A DNA stretch of 50,660 nt, taken from Polaromonas sp. Its GTDB lineage: Bacteria > Pseudomonadota > Gammaproteobacteria > Burkholderiales > Burkholderiaceae_C. The position numbers and the translations under genes are program-made. How positions within the stretch are numbered: the first letter of the stretch is position 1; each line of letters opens with the position of its first letter. Under the pieces are notes generated by a model that did not search any database, was not told where the DNA came from, and was given only the letters and a program-made list of their open reading frames with translations. Shown one piece after another: positions 41,334 through 48,658 of the stretch. The DNA lies in NCBI GenBank assembly GCA_013298815.1, contig JAAFJF010000020.1, positions 1 to 50,660 of the forward strand, written 5' to 3'.

Positions 41334-41993
41334 TTAGTTCTGTATGAACTGCATCGCAGTGCCAGCAAGCTCAAACAAATCACCGTTTTTAAGCGGTACA
41401 GCATCTATACCAAACGTAACCCCATTCAGTGAAGGGCGTATTGCGCCTTCCACGTGCGCAACCATATAACTTTTCGGTCGTTTAGTGATGGCAATCACTG
41501 CTTCACCAGGCTTGCCGATTGTTGTCACAATCTTGACCAGTGGCAGCTCTTTACCTGTCGATGCACCCGACAGGATTTTGATAGCAACATAAGCTTCAGC
41601 AAACTTAGTTTGTTCGAACAGTGGTTTTTTTTCTTCGACTTGTTTTTCATCAGCGGCGATAACCTCTGCAGTCGCAGCGTTCAATGCAGCAGTCATAGCG
41701 CTTGCGCCGTCTTGAACATATCGAATGGCGTATTTTCCAATTTCTATGGTGTCACCATTTTTCAGGATTTGGCGCTTGACCTTTTGTTCGTTGATGTAAG
41801 TACCGTTGGTACTGTTCAAATCTTCGATGAAATAATCACGACCAATGACCTGCAAAGCTGCATGCTCACCGCTTACCGCCAAATTATCAACCACGATATC
41901 GTTGTACGGACGTCTCCCCAAAGTCATGCGATCTTTGTTGAGAGGTACAACCTTGATCAGATTGTCATCCAGACTTACGATAATTTTTGCCAT
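41334..41993 (-). CDS. FHA domain protein
   Basis: This 219-residue cytosolic protein has an N-terminal FHA phosphothreonine-binding domain (about 15-95) with GRRPYNDIVVD, SGEHA and DLNSTNGTYIN. A second, more diverged FHA-like half (about 135-219; ASTGKELPLVKIVTTIGKPG) follows. FHA proteins dock phosphorylated partners. It heads the run FHA, CHASE2 cyclase, GAF-ATPase, pilin, TfpZ. A Hanks-type kinase is encoded elsewhere in the window (4010-5368) but no link is shown. Confidence 0.92.
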   Translation of the reverse strand: MAKIIVSLDDNLIKVVPLNKDRMTLGRRPYNDIVVDNLAVSGEHAALQVIGRDYFIEDLNSTNGTYINEQKVKRQILKNGDTIEIGKYAIRYVQDGASAMTAALNAATAEVIAADEKQVEEKKPLFEQTKFAEAYVAIKILSGASTGKELPLVKIVTTIGKPGEAVIAITKRPKSYMVAHVEGAIRPSLNGVTFGIDAVPLKNGDLFELAGTAMQFIQN

Positions 41994-42060
41994 GGCACCT
42001 TACTTTGCAAATCGGTCAATTGACTTTTGAACAGCTCAAATATGTAACGAGTTTAGCTGA

Positions 42061-42753
42061 TTAGTGCGCTGTTTGGTTACGTTTTTGTAACCAAGTACCC
42101 AATGCAACCACCAAAATTGCGCCTAAGATGCCACCAAACAACACGTTCTGCTCTCCGATGGCACCAAAGTGGCTCGCGACAGCTGGATCTGTCAATAACA
42201 TCTCGCCAGCTAAAAAGCCCAGCAAAGCTGCACCAATGGTGATGATGATTGGGAACCGCTCCATGACTTTCGTCAGCAAGGTTGCACCAAATACAATCAA
42301 AGGAATACTGACCAATAAGCCAAGCACCAACAAAGGCACATTGCCTTTTGCTGCGGCAGCAACAGCCAATACATTATCCAAGCTCATCACCAAATCAGCA
42401 ATCAGGATTGTACGAATAGCGGCACCTAAACCGTTGATTTCTTTGCCGTGGCCATCTTCATCACCACCACCTTTGAGCAAGTCAACGCCGATGTAAACCA
42501 ATAACACTGCGCCAATAAGTTTTAGGTACGGCAAGGTTAGCAGTTGAATAGCAACAATGGTGAGCAAAATCCGCATCACAATAGCAGCGGCACTTCCCCA
42601 AAAAATAGCTTTCTTTTGCATGTCTGGCTTGAGCGTGCGGGCCGCCATCGCAATGACTACTGCATTATCACCAGACAAAACAATATTGGCTAGAATAATC
42701 GAGCCAAAAGCGCTCCAGAATACTGCTGAAGATAAATCTAAACCGAAAAACAT
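42061..42753 (-). CDS. TerC family integral membrane protein
   Basis: This 230-residue protein has about seven membrane segments. It starts AFWSAFGSIILANIVLSGDNAVVIAMAARTL-like, with the acidic motif SGDNAVV and the matching DLVMSLDNVLAVAAAAKG. TerC proteins are linked to metal (manganese/calcium) export, often at the membrane insertion site. AGGGG lies 6 bp before the ATG. The upstream spacer is only 54 bp, too short for a yybP-ykoY manganese riboswitch. Confidence 0.9.
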   Translation of the reverse strand: MFFGLDLSSAVFWSAFGSIILANIVLSGDNAVVIAMAARTLKPDMQKKAIFWGSAAAIVMRILLTIVAIQLLTLPYLKLIGAVLLVYIGVDLLKGGGDEDGHGKEINGLGAAIRTILIADLVMSLDNVLAVAAAAKGNVPLLVLGLLVSIPLIVFGATLLTKVMERFPIIITIGAALLGFLAGEMLLTDPAVASHFGAIGEQNVLFGGILGAILVVALGTWLQKRNQTAH

Positions 42754-42807
42754 AACTGCCCCTAATTTTTAAATGTGCAATAGTTTAATCTATCGCACTT
42801 TTCAATT

Positions 42808-43701
42808 TCAGAGCATGGCCTTGAGCAACTTCGCCATTTCGGATGGATTACGCGTGACTTTAAAACCACACTCTTCCATCACAGCCAATTTTGCATCAGC
42901 AGTATCAGCGCCACCAGAAATAAGCGCCCCAGCATGACCCATACGCTTGCCCGCAGGTGCGGTTACACCAGCGATAAAGCCAACGATTGGCTTCTTCATG
43001 TTAGCTTTGCACCAGCGAGCGGCTTCAGCTTCGTCTGGTCCACCAATCTCACCAATCATGATGACGGCGTCAGTCTCTGGATCGTCATTGAAAGCCTTCA
43101 TCACATCGATGTGCTTCAAACCGTTGATAGGATCACCACCAATACCAACAGCGCTAGATTGACCCAAGCCGATTTCGGTCAATTGCGCCACAGCTTCATA
43201 CGTCAGCGTACCTGAACGGCTGACCACGCCGATGCGACCTTTGCGATGAATGTGACCTGGCATGATACCGATTTTGATTTCATCAGGCGTGATCAAACCA
43301 GGGCAATTTGGTCCGAGCAACAAGGTTTTCTTGCCGCCAGCGGCCTCTTTGGCGCGCATACGGTTGCGGATTTCCAACATATCACGGACAGGGATGCCTT
43401 CGGTGATGCAAATAGCCAAATCCAAATCAGCCTCAACAGCCTCCCAAATAGCAGCAGCAGCTCCTGCAGGCGGCACATAGATGACGGATACGGTAGCGCC
43501 AGTTTCTTGAGCTGCTTCTTTAACGGTTGCGTAAATTGGGATATTGAAAATGGATTCGCCAGCCTTCTTAGGATTCACGCCTGCGACAAAGCACTCTTTG
43601 CCGTTGGCGTATTCTTGGCACTTTTCAGTGTGAAATTGACCCGTTTTACCAGTAATACCTTGGGTGATAACGCGTGTGTTTTTATTGATGTAGATTGACA
43701 T
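42808..43701 (-). CDS. sucD: Succinate-CoA ligase, alpha subunit
   Basis: This 297-residue subunit binds CoA and carries the phosphohistidine. It opens with TRVITQGITGKTGQFHTEKCQEY and has the CoA-site GPNCPGLITP. The active histidine lies in AGKRMGHAGALISGG. With SucC it makes succinate, CoA and ATP/GTP reversibly in the TCA cycle. AGGAA precedes the ATG. It follows sucC by 48 bp. Confidence 0.98.
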   Translation of the reverse strand: MSIYINKNTRVITQGITGKTGQFHTEKCQEYANGKECFVAGVNPKKAGESIFNIPIYATVKEAAQETGATVSVIYVPPAGAAAAIWEAVEADLDLAICITEGIPVRDMLEIRNRMRAKEAAGGKKTLLLGPNCPGLITPDEIKIGIMPGHIHRKGRIGVVSRSGTLTYEAVAQLTEIGLGQSSAVGIGGDPINGLKHIDVMKAFNDDPETDAVIMIGEIGGPDEAEAARWCKANMKKPIVGFIAGVTAPAGKRMGHAGALISGGADTADAKLAVMEECGFKVTRNPSEMAKLLKAML

Positions 43702-43749
43702 ATTCGTTCCTGTTCGTTTGCGGAATGCGTTCTGCGGTATGTGTTCTAT

Positions 43750-44910
43750 TTATTTCAAAGCAGCGACGACTTTTTCGGCAGCTTCAGCCATCGAATCCGC
43801 GCTGATGATAGGCAGACCAGATTCAGCCAACATTTTCTTGCCTAACTCTTCATTGGTACCCTTCATGCGGACCACCAACGGCACATTCAAATTTGTAGCA
43901 CGGCAGGCAGTAATCACGCCGGTTGCAATAGTGTCGCACTTCATGATGCCGCCAAAAATATTGACCATGATAGCCTTCACTTTTGGATTTTTCAGCATGA
44001 TTTTGAAAGCTTCGGTGACCTTCTCTGGCGTAGCGCCACCGCCTACGTCCAAGAAGTTTGCTGGCTCTGCGCCATACAACTTGATGGTGTCCATCGTTGC
44101 CATCGCCAAACCTGCACCGTTGACCAAGCAGCCAATGTTGCCGTCCAAGCTGATATAGGCCAAGTCGAACTTACTGGCTTCGACTTCAGCTGGATCTTCT
44201 TCGTCCAAATCGCGCAGCGCGACGATTTCTGGGTGACGGTATAACGCGTTGGCGTCAAAGTTGAACTTGGCGTCCAAGGCTTTGATGCCACCATTGCCTT
44301 CGAGCACCAGGGGGTTGATTTCAACCAAAGATGCGTCGGTTTCCATGTAGCATTTGTACAGCTTTTGCAACACGTCAACGCACTGGGCCGTGGAACCTGC
44401 TGGCACGCCAATGCTGTCGGATAAAAACTTGCCTTGCGCTTCTGTCAAACCCAACGCTGGATCAACGATTTCGGTGATGATTTTCTCGGGTGACACTTCA
44501 GCAACGTGCTCAATGTCCATGCCGCCTTCGGATGAGACGATGAACGCTACGCGCTGTGTCGCGCGGTCTGTCACTGCGGAAACGTAATATTCATGCTTGA
44601 TATCAGCGCCGTCTTCGATGAACAAACGACGCACTTTTTGACCCATCTCGCCCGTCTGGTGCGTGACGAGTTGCATACCCAGAATTTCCCCTGAGATTTT
44701 TTGTACATCTTCGATAGAACGAGCCAGCTTCACGCCGCCGCCTTTGCCACGACCACCCGCATGAATTTGCGCTTTGACCACCCACACTGGGCCACCCAAT
44801 TTTTGCGCTGCTTCAACAGCCTCTTGAACAGTGAAAGCGGGTATGCCGCGAGGCACTGGGATGCCGAATTGACGTAATAGCTCTTTGCCTTGGTACTCGT
44901 GGATTTTCAT
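43750..44910 (-). CDS. sucC: Succinate-CoA ligase, beta subunit
   Basis: This 386-residue subunit has an ATP-grasp N-terminal domain ([46 protein letters not shown]) and a flavodoxin-like C-terminal ligase domain ([17 protein letters not shown]). It forms the nucleotide and succinate site of the SucCD enzyme. It is the promoter-proximal gene of sucCD and is divergent from argC across 231 bp. Confidence 0.98.
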   Translation of the reverse strand: MKIHEYQGKELLRQFGIPVPRGIPAFTVQEAVEAAQKLGGPVWVVKAQIHAGGRGKGGGVKLARSIEDVQKISGEILGMQLVTHQTGEMGQKVRRLFIEDGADIKHEYYVSAVTDRATQRVAFIVSSEGGMDIEHVAEVSPEKIITEIVDPALGLTEAQGKFLSDSIGVPAGSTAQCVDVLQKLYKCYMETDASLVEINPLVLEGNGGIKALDAKFNFDANALYRHPEIVALRDLDEEDPAEVEASKFDLAYISLDGNIGCLVNGAGLAMATMDTIKLYGAEPANFLDVGGGATPEKVTEAFKIMLKNPKVKAIMVNIFGGIMKCDTIATGVITACRATNLNVPLVVRMKGTNEELGKKMLAESGLPIISADSMAEAAEKVVAALK

Positions 44911-45043
44911 GAGGCTCTCTCAAAAAATGAACAACATTGGAACGGTTAACACCACGCAGATGCTTTAAATCATCACCCGCATGGCACGCAATTTTCAACT
45001 CGAACTGTAACATGCTGCATTGCACAAAATCTCGAGTTACCTT

Positions 45044-45063
45044 ACAGTAACGAAAATTACTGT
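45044..45063. promoter_or_regulatory. Inverted repeat in the sucC-argC divergent spacer
   Basis: The arms ACAGTAA and TTACTGT (7 bp, perfect) are separated by 6 bp, about 79 bp before argC. It has the size of a dimeric repressor site. No regulator is identified, and it could serve either gene. Confidence 0.4.
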
Positions 45064-45121
45064 GCAGATTTTTGATCTAAATCGCTTTTTGGCGCTTTTA
45101 ATCAGTGCAACACACTATTTA

Positions 45122-45127
45122 TATAAT
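45122..45127 (+). promoter_or_regulatory. Candidate -10 box of argC
   Basis: A perfect TATAAT ends 14 bp before the argC ATG. If used, the leader would be only about 7-8 nt with no Shine-Dalgarno, that is nearly leaderless. The -35 is weak. Confidence 0.4.
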
Positions 45128-45141
45128 TTTAAAATATAAAG

Positions 45142-46074
45142 ATGACTAAAACTTACAAAGTATTTATTGATGGTGAAGCCGGTACGACTGGTTTGCAAAT
45201 CCGTGAGCGTTTGGCCACCATGCCAGCCATTCAAATGCTCAGTATCGCGCCCGAGCTGCGCAAAGACGCCACTGCCAAGCGTGATTTGATGGCGCAAGCC
45301 GATTTGGTCGTTTTATGCCTTCATGACGATGCAGCGCGTGAATCTGTTGCGATTATTGATTCTTTAGAGGGTAACAAGCCAAAAATCATTGATTCCTCAA
45401 CTGCCCACCGCGTCACACCGGGCTGGATTTACGGCTTTCCTGAGTTAGACGCATCGCAAAGCACCTTGGTCGCCGCTTCTAGCCGCGTCGCCAACCCCGG
45501 CTGCTACGCCACCGGCGCGATTGCGCTGATTCGCCCTTTGGTTGACGCCGGTTTGCTGCCTAAAGACTATGCCTTGAGCGTTCCCGCCGTCAGCGGCTAC
45601 TCTGGCGGTGGTCGCACCATGATGGAAGCCTACCAACAAGGCGTAGCACCCGCTTTTGAGCTCTACGCGCTGGGTTTGGGGCACAAACACATCGCTGAAA
45701 TCATGCAATACGGTGGTTTGACCACGCGCCCCCTGTTTGTGCCATCTGTTGGTAACTTTGCACAAGGCATGCTGGTCCAGATTCCGCTGCATTTGGACAG
45801 CTTGCCAGGCAAACCGTCTGTTGCTGACTTGCATGAAGCTTTGCATAAGCACTATGCAGCGTCGAATGGTGCGGATTCATGGGTTACTGTTGCGCCAACG
45901 GCTGATGTTGCCAAATTGGATGCTTTGGCACTGAACAATACCAACAAGATGGAACTGCGAGTCTTTGGCAACGAGGGCTACCGCCAAGCGGTTTTGGTGG
46001 CGCGTTTAGACAACTTGGGCAAGGGCGCTAGTGGGGCTGCTGTGCAGAATTTGAAGTTGATGCTGGGGATTTGA
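45142..46074 (+). CDS. argC: N-acetyl-gamma-glutamyl-phosphate reductase, type 2
   Basis: ArgC reduces N-acetylglutamyl-phosphate to the semialdehyde, the third step of arginine synthesis. The protein has 310 residues, the length of the short type 2 class. It opens [19 protein letters not shown] (NADP site) and has the catalytic cysteine in [14 protein letters not shown], followed by [15 protein letters not shown]. It stands alone on the plus strand with sucC divergent and recX convergent; its last codons share a hairpin with recX. Confidence 0.96.
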   Translation: MTKTYKVFIDGEAGTTGLQIRERLATMPAIQMLSIAPELRKDATAKRDLMAQADLVVLCLHDDAARESVAIIDSLEGNKPKIIDSSTAHRVTPGWIYGFPELDASQSTLVAASSRVANPGCYATGAIALIRPLVDAGLLPKDYALSVPAVSGYSGGGRTMMEAYQQGVAPAFELYALGLGHKHIAEIMQYGGLTTRPLFVPSVGNFAQGMLVQIPLHLDSLPGKPSVADLHEALHKHYAASNGADSWVTVAPTADVAKLDALALNNTNKMELRVFGNEGYRQAVLVARLDNLGKGASGAAVQNLKLMLGI

Positions 46075-46092
46075 CGAATTTACTCGTCAAAT
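46069..46092. terminator. Hairpin shared by the convergent argC and recX ends
   Basis: A perfect 9-bp inverted repeat (ATTTGACGA 46069-46077, TCGTCAAAT 46084-46092) spans both stop codons, which lie 5 bp apart. The recX arm encodes its last residues FDE. There is no strong T run, so termination strength is uncertain. Confidence 0.55.
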
Positions 46093-46595
46093 TCCTCAAA
46101 AGCGCCTGAAATTACCTTTCGAATCGCCTCTGAACCGAAGCCACGGCTCATCAAAAACCGCATTTGTTTGCCGCGTTCCGCTGCATTTTCGGGGGCAGAG
46201 CCGAACTTCTTGCGCCAAACCTCCCGCGCCCGCTCGGCCTCCGTGCTTTTCAGCAAATCTACCGCATCCAAAACCGCGCTAGCATCTAAACCTTTGCTTT
46301 GCAGCTCTTGCTTGATGCGGGCAGTACCTAGTTTGGCGCTGCGGCGGTGCAAGACAGAATCAACGACACGCTGCTCGTTGATGAAATCTTTGGCTTGCAG
46401 TTCGTCTAAGGCTTTTTCCAGCTCACCAGGCGCGGTTTCGAACTGACTTAGCTTTTTCACCAGCTCAGCACGCGAGTATTCGCGACCACTCAAAAGCCGC
46501 AAAGCGCGGCCCTTGAGGGAGATAGTGAAGCCGGTTTGAAGCTTTTTAATGGCCTCAACGTCACCTTCACTCGCATTATTTGCTACATTATTCAT
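46080..46595 (-). CDS. recX: Recombination regulator RecX
   Basis: This 171-residue all-helical protein binds RecA filaments and limits them. It shows LKGRALRLLSGREYSRAELVKKL, DFINEQRVVDSVLHRRSAKLGTARIKQEL and RFLMSRGFGSEAIRKVI, the three-helix repeats of RecX. It lies 96 bp downstream of recA. The ATG (46593-46595) and first codons fall inside repeat copy K, so the N-terminal residues MNNVANNA may be element-derived; the next plausible start is not obvious. Confidence 0.95.
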   Translation of the reverse strand: MNNVANNASEGDVEAIKKLQTGFTISLKGRALRLLSGREYSRAELVKKLSQFETAPGELEKALDELQAKDFINEQRVVDSVLHRRSAKLGTARIKQELQSKGLDASAVLDAVDLLKSTEAERAREVWRKKFGSAPENAAERGKQMRFLMSRGFGSEAIRKVISGAFEEFDE

Positions 46596-46635
46596 AGCTA
46601 TTTAGGCAGTAAATACGCTGGCTATAGCCAAATTT
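46577..46635 (+). repeat. 59-bp dispersed element, copy K (recA-recX spacer and recX start)
   Basis: The core ATAGCTATTTAGGCAGTAAA then TACGCTGGCTATAGCC is clear. It covers the recX start codon and extends into the spacer. Its right end (GCCAAATTTGAG, 46627-46638) is one arm of the recA-recX hairpin. Confidence 0.88.
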
Positions 46636-46680
46636 GAGGGGTAAAAATGCATTTTTTAACGATTTTTCGCTCAATTTGGC
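46627..46680 (-). terminator. recA-recX intergenic hairpin
   Basis: Arms GCCAAATTTGAG (46627-46638) and CTCAATTTGGC (46670-46680) pair over 11 bp with one bulge around a 31-nt AT-rich loop. It starts 11 bp past the recA stop. In E. coli a partial terminator in the same place lowers recX relative to recA; the same role is likely here. Confidence 0.6.
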
Positions 46681-46691
46681 TAAAGTGGCAC

Positions 46692-47816
46692 TTAATCACG
46701 GCTCTTTTTCGGCTTTTTCTCTTCCGCTGGCGTACCAGACATGCCTGAGGCAACGTTGGAGGCAGCTGAAATCAACGGAATACCCAAAGATTCGCGTACT
46801 TTGTTTTCGATTTCAATCGCCAGATCTGGGTTTTCGCGCAAAAATTCACGGGAATTGTCGCGGCCTTGGCCGATTTTTTCGCCTTTGAAGGCATACCAAG
46901 CGCCTGATTTTTCAACCACGCCCGCGGTGACGCCTAAGTCGATCACCTCGCCCAGCCGGCTGATGCCAGCGCCGAACAAAATGTCGAATTCAGCCGTTTT
47001 AAACGGAGGTGCGACCTTGTTTTTAACCACTTTGACGCGGGTTTCGTTGCCAATCGCGTCTTCGCCCTTTTTGATCGTGCCAGTGCGGCGAATATCCAGA
47101 CGTACCGAGGCGTAGAACTTCAGCGCGTTACCGCCTGTGGTCGTTTCTGGGCTGCCGAACATGACGCCGATTTTCATGCGGATTTGGTTGATAAAAATGA
47201 CCATGCAATTGGCCTTTTTGATGTGCGCGGTCAACTTGCGCAGCGCTTGGCTCATCAAACGGGCTTGCAGACCTGGCAGGCTGTCGCCCATTTCGCCTTC
47301 CAGTTCGGCTTTGGGTGTCAAAGCGGCGACAGAGTCAACCACAATCAAATCCACCGCGCCAGAACGCACCAAGCTGTCAACGATTTCCAGCGCTTGCTCG
47401 CCGGTGTCGGGCTGGCTGATCAGCATGTCTTGCAGATTGACGCCCAGGTTTTGCGCATATTGGGTGTCCAAAGCGTGCTCGGCATCGACAAACGCGCAGG
47501 TGCCACCCAGTTTTTGCATTTCGGCGATGACTTGCAAGGTCAAAGTCGTTTTACCTGAAGATTCTGGGCCGTAAATTTCAATCACACGACCGCGCGGCAA
47601 GCCACCGACGCCGAGCGCAATATCCAAGCCCAAAGAGCCTGTTGAGACAACTTGGATGTCTTCAATCACCTCGCCCTCACCCAGGCGCATGATGGTGCCT
47701 TTGCCGAATTGTTTTTCGATTTGAGCCAGTGCAGCTTGCAACGCTTTGGCTTTTTCAGCGCTGGCAGCAGCGTTTTGTGCGGATGTTGCGGGAGTTCCTT
47801 TTACAGCCATGTCCAT
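46692..47816 (-). CDS. recA: Recombinase A
   Basis: This 374-residue protein carries out strand exchange and triggers LexA self-cleavage in the SOS response. Walker A is GPESSGKTT, Walker [11 protein letters not shown], with L1/L2 DNA loops and [35 protein letters not shown]. The C-terminal tail is charged (KKPKKSRD). AGGAAAG lies 5 bp before ATG 47816; a second ATG is two codons in. Confidence 0.99.
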   Translation of the reverse strand: MDMAVKGTPATSAQNAAASAEKAKALQAALAQIEKQFGKGTIMRLGEGEVIEDIQVVSTGSLGLDIALGVGGLPRGRVIEIYGPESSGKTTLTLQVIAEMQKLGGTCAFVDAEHALDTQYAQNLGVNLQDMLISQPDTGEQALEIVDSLVRSGAVDLIVVDSVAALTPKAELEGEMGDSLPGLQARLMSQALRKLTAHIKKANCMVIFINQIRMKIGVMFGSPETTTGGNALKFYASVRLDIRRTGTIKKGEDAIGNETRVKVVKNKVAPPFKTAEFDILFGAGISRLGEVIDLGVTAGVVEKSGAWYAFKGEKIGQGRDNSREFLRENPDLAIEIENKVRESLGIPLISAASNVASGMSGTPAEEKKPKKSRD

Positions 47817-47889
47817 GATACTTTCCTTTTAAAATCAATGAGTTACTTACAAAAATTTAAATGACTTGCCTGCATCTTAATCTTGGTTG

Positions 47890-47905
47890 CTGGATGCTTG
47901 AACAG
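47890..47905 (-). promoter_or_regulatory. Probable LexA (SOS) box of recA
   Basis: On the minus strand CTGTTCAAGCATCCAG fits CTGT-N8-ACAG with one mismatch. A TTGATA hexamer lies just upstream, so the box overlaps the promoter, as in E. coli recA. It is 74 bp before the recA ATG. Confidence 0.65.
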
Positions 47906-48000
47906 TAGTTTATATCAAACTTTTGTATTTGTACATTTTTATATTGCTATTTTTAGTCAGTTTAATTGACTAATTATTTACTGCTGATTTATGATGTGGC

Positions 48001-48504
48001 ATGGCTAAAACAACAGCATTGAAAGCAGTCTCTCAAACACCGGATTTAGGCTGGCGGCAAACGCATTTGGGGCGCTTGCTGGGGCATGCGCTGCGGCGGT
48101 TTGATGAGCGGGTGTTGACGCTGATGGCGCACAACATGGATGTGCCGCTGGCGTTGTCGAATTTGGCAGCGCGTGGGCAGGTGACGGCGGCGCATGTGCA
48201 CATCACGCGGCATTTGCCGCTAGAGGGCGCGCGGTTGTCGGATTTGGCGGCCAGTGCTGGCGTGACCAAGCAGGCGATGGGGGATTTGGTGACGCAGTGC
48301 GAGGCTTGGGGGCTGGTGACGCGGTCTTTGGATGGGGTTGATAAGCGGGCGCGGAAGGTGATGTTTACGGCGACGGGGTTGGATTGGTTGGGGGCGTTTG
48401 AGCGGGCTGTTTCTCAGGCTGAGGCGGAGTTTAAAGAGGCTGTGGGGAGGGATGTGGCTTTGGTGGTTGCTATGGGACTTGAGGCTTATTCTTCTGGGTA
48501 TTGA
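48001..48504 (+). CDS. MarR family transcriptional regulator
   Basis: This 167-residue winged-helix protein has HITRHLPLEGARLSDLAASAGVTKQAMGDLVTQCEAWGLVTRSLDGVDKRARKVMFTATG, the recognition helix followed by the basic wing (DGVDKRARK). The long N-terminal helix (LGHALRRFDERVLTLM) is for dimerisation. The ligand and targets are unknown. It is divergent from recA and 154 bp upstream of the helicase gene. Confidence 0.88.
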   Translation: MAKTTALKAVSQTPDLGWRQTHLGRLLGHALRRFDERVLTLMAHNMDVPLALSNLAARGQVTAAHVHITRHLPLEGARLSDLAASAGVTKQAMGDLVTQCEAWGLVTRSLDGVDKRARKVMFTATGLDWLGAFERAVSQAEAEFKEAVGRDVALVVAMGLEAYSSGY

Positions 48505-48512
48505 GCTGCTTT

Positions 48513-48580
48513 CCCCACTCTCATCCCCCGCCTTCTCTCGCCCCGCCGGGCGAAAGAAGGAGCCTTCATTTGATGGTTTG
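48513..48580 (-). repeat. GC-rich hairpin repeat, copy 2 (marR-rep spacer)
   Basis: This is the reverse complement of the unit at 13559-13626, sharing CAAACCATCAAATGA, TTTCGCCCGGCGGGGCGAGAG and a G-rich end. It starts 9 bp after the marR-type stop and could end that transcript. Confidence 0.85.
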
Positions 48581-48658
48581 GTTATGGCAAAGCTTCCACC
48601 GTTGATGCATTGCAATGTCGGTATGATGGCCGCTGTTTCTTATTTGCTCGTTCTCTAA

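Noticed and set aside
42754-42807. Manganese (yybP-ykoY) riboswitch before the TerC gene
   Set aside because: The spacer to sucD is 54 bp and shows no such fold; the motif needs about twice that.
191-46635. CRISPR array
   Set aside because: The 59-bp and 60-bp units are scattered singly, many kilobases apart and in both orientations, with no regular spacers and no cas genes.
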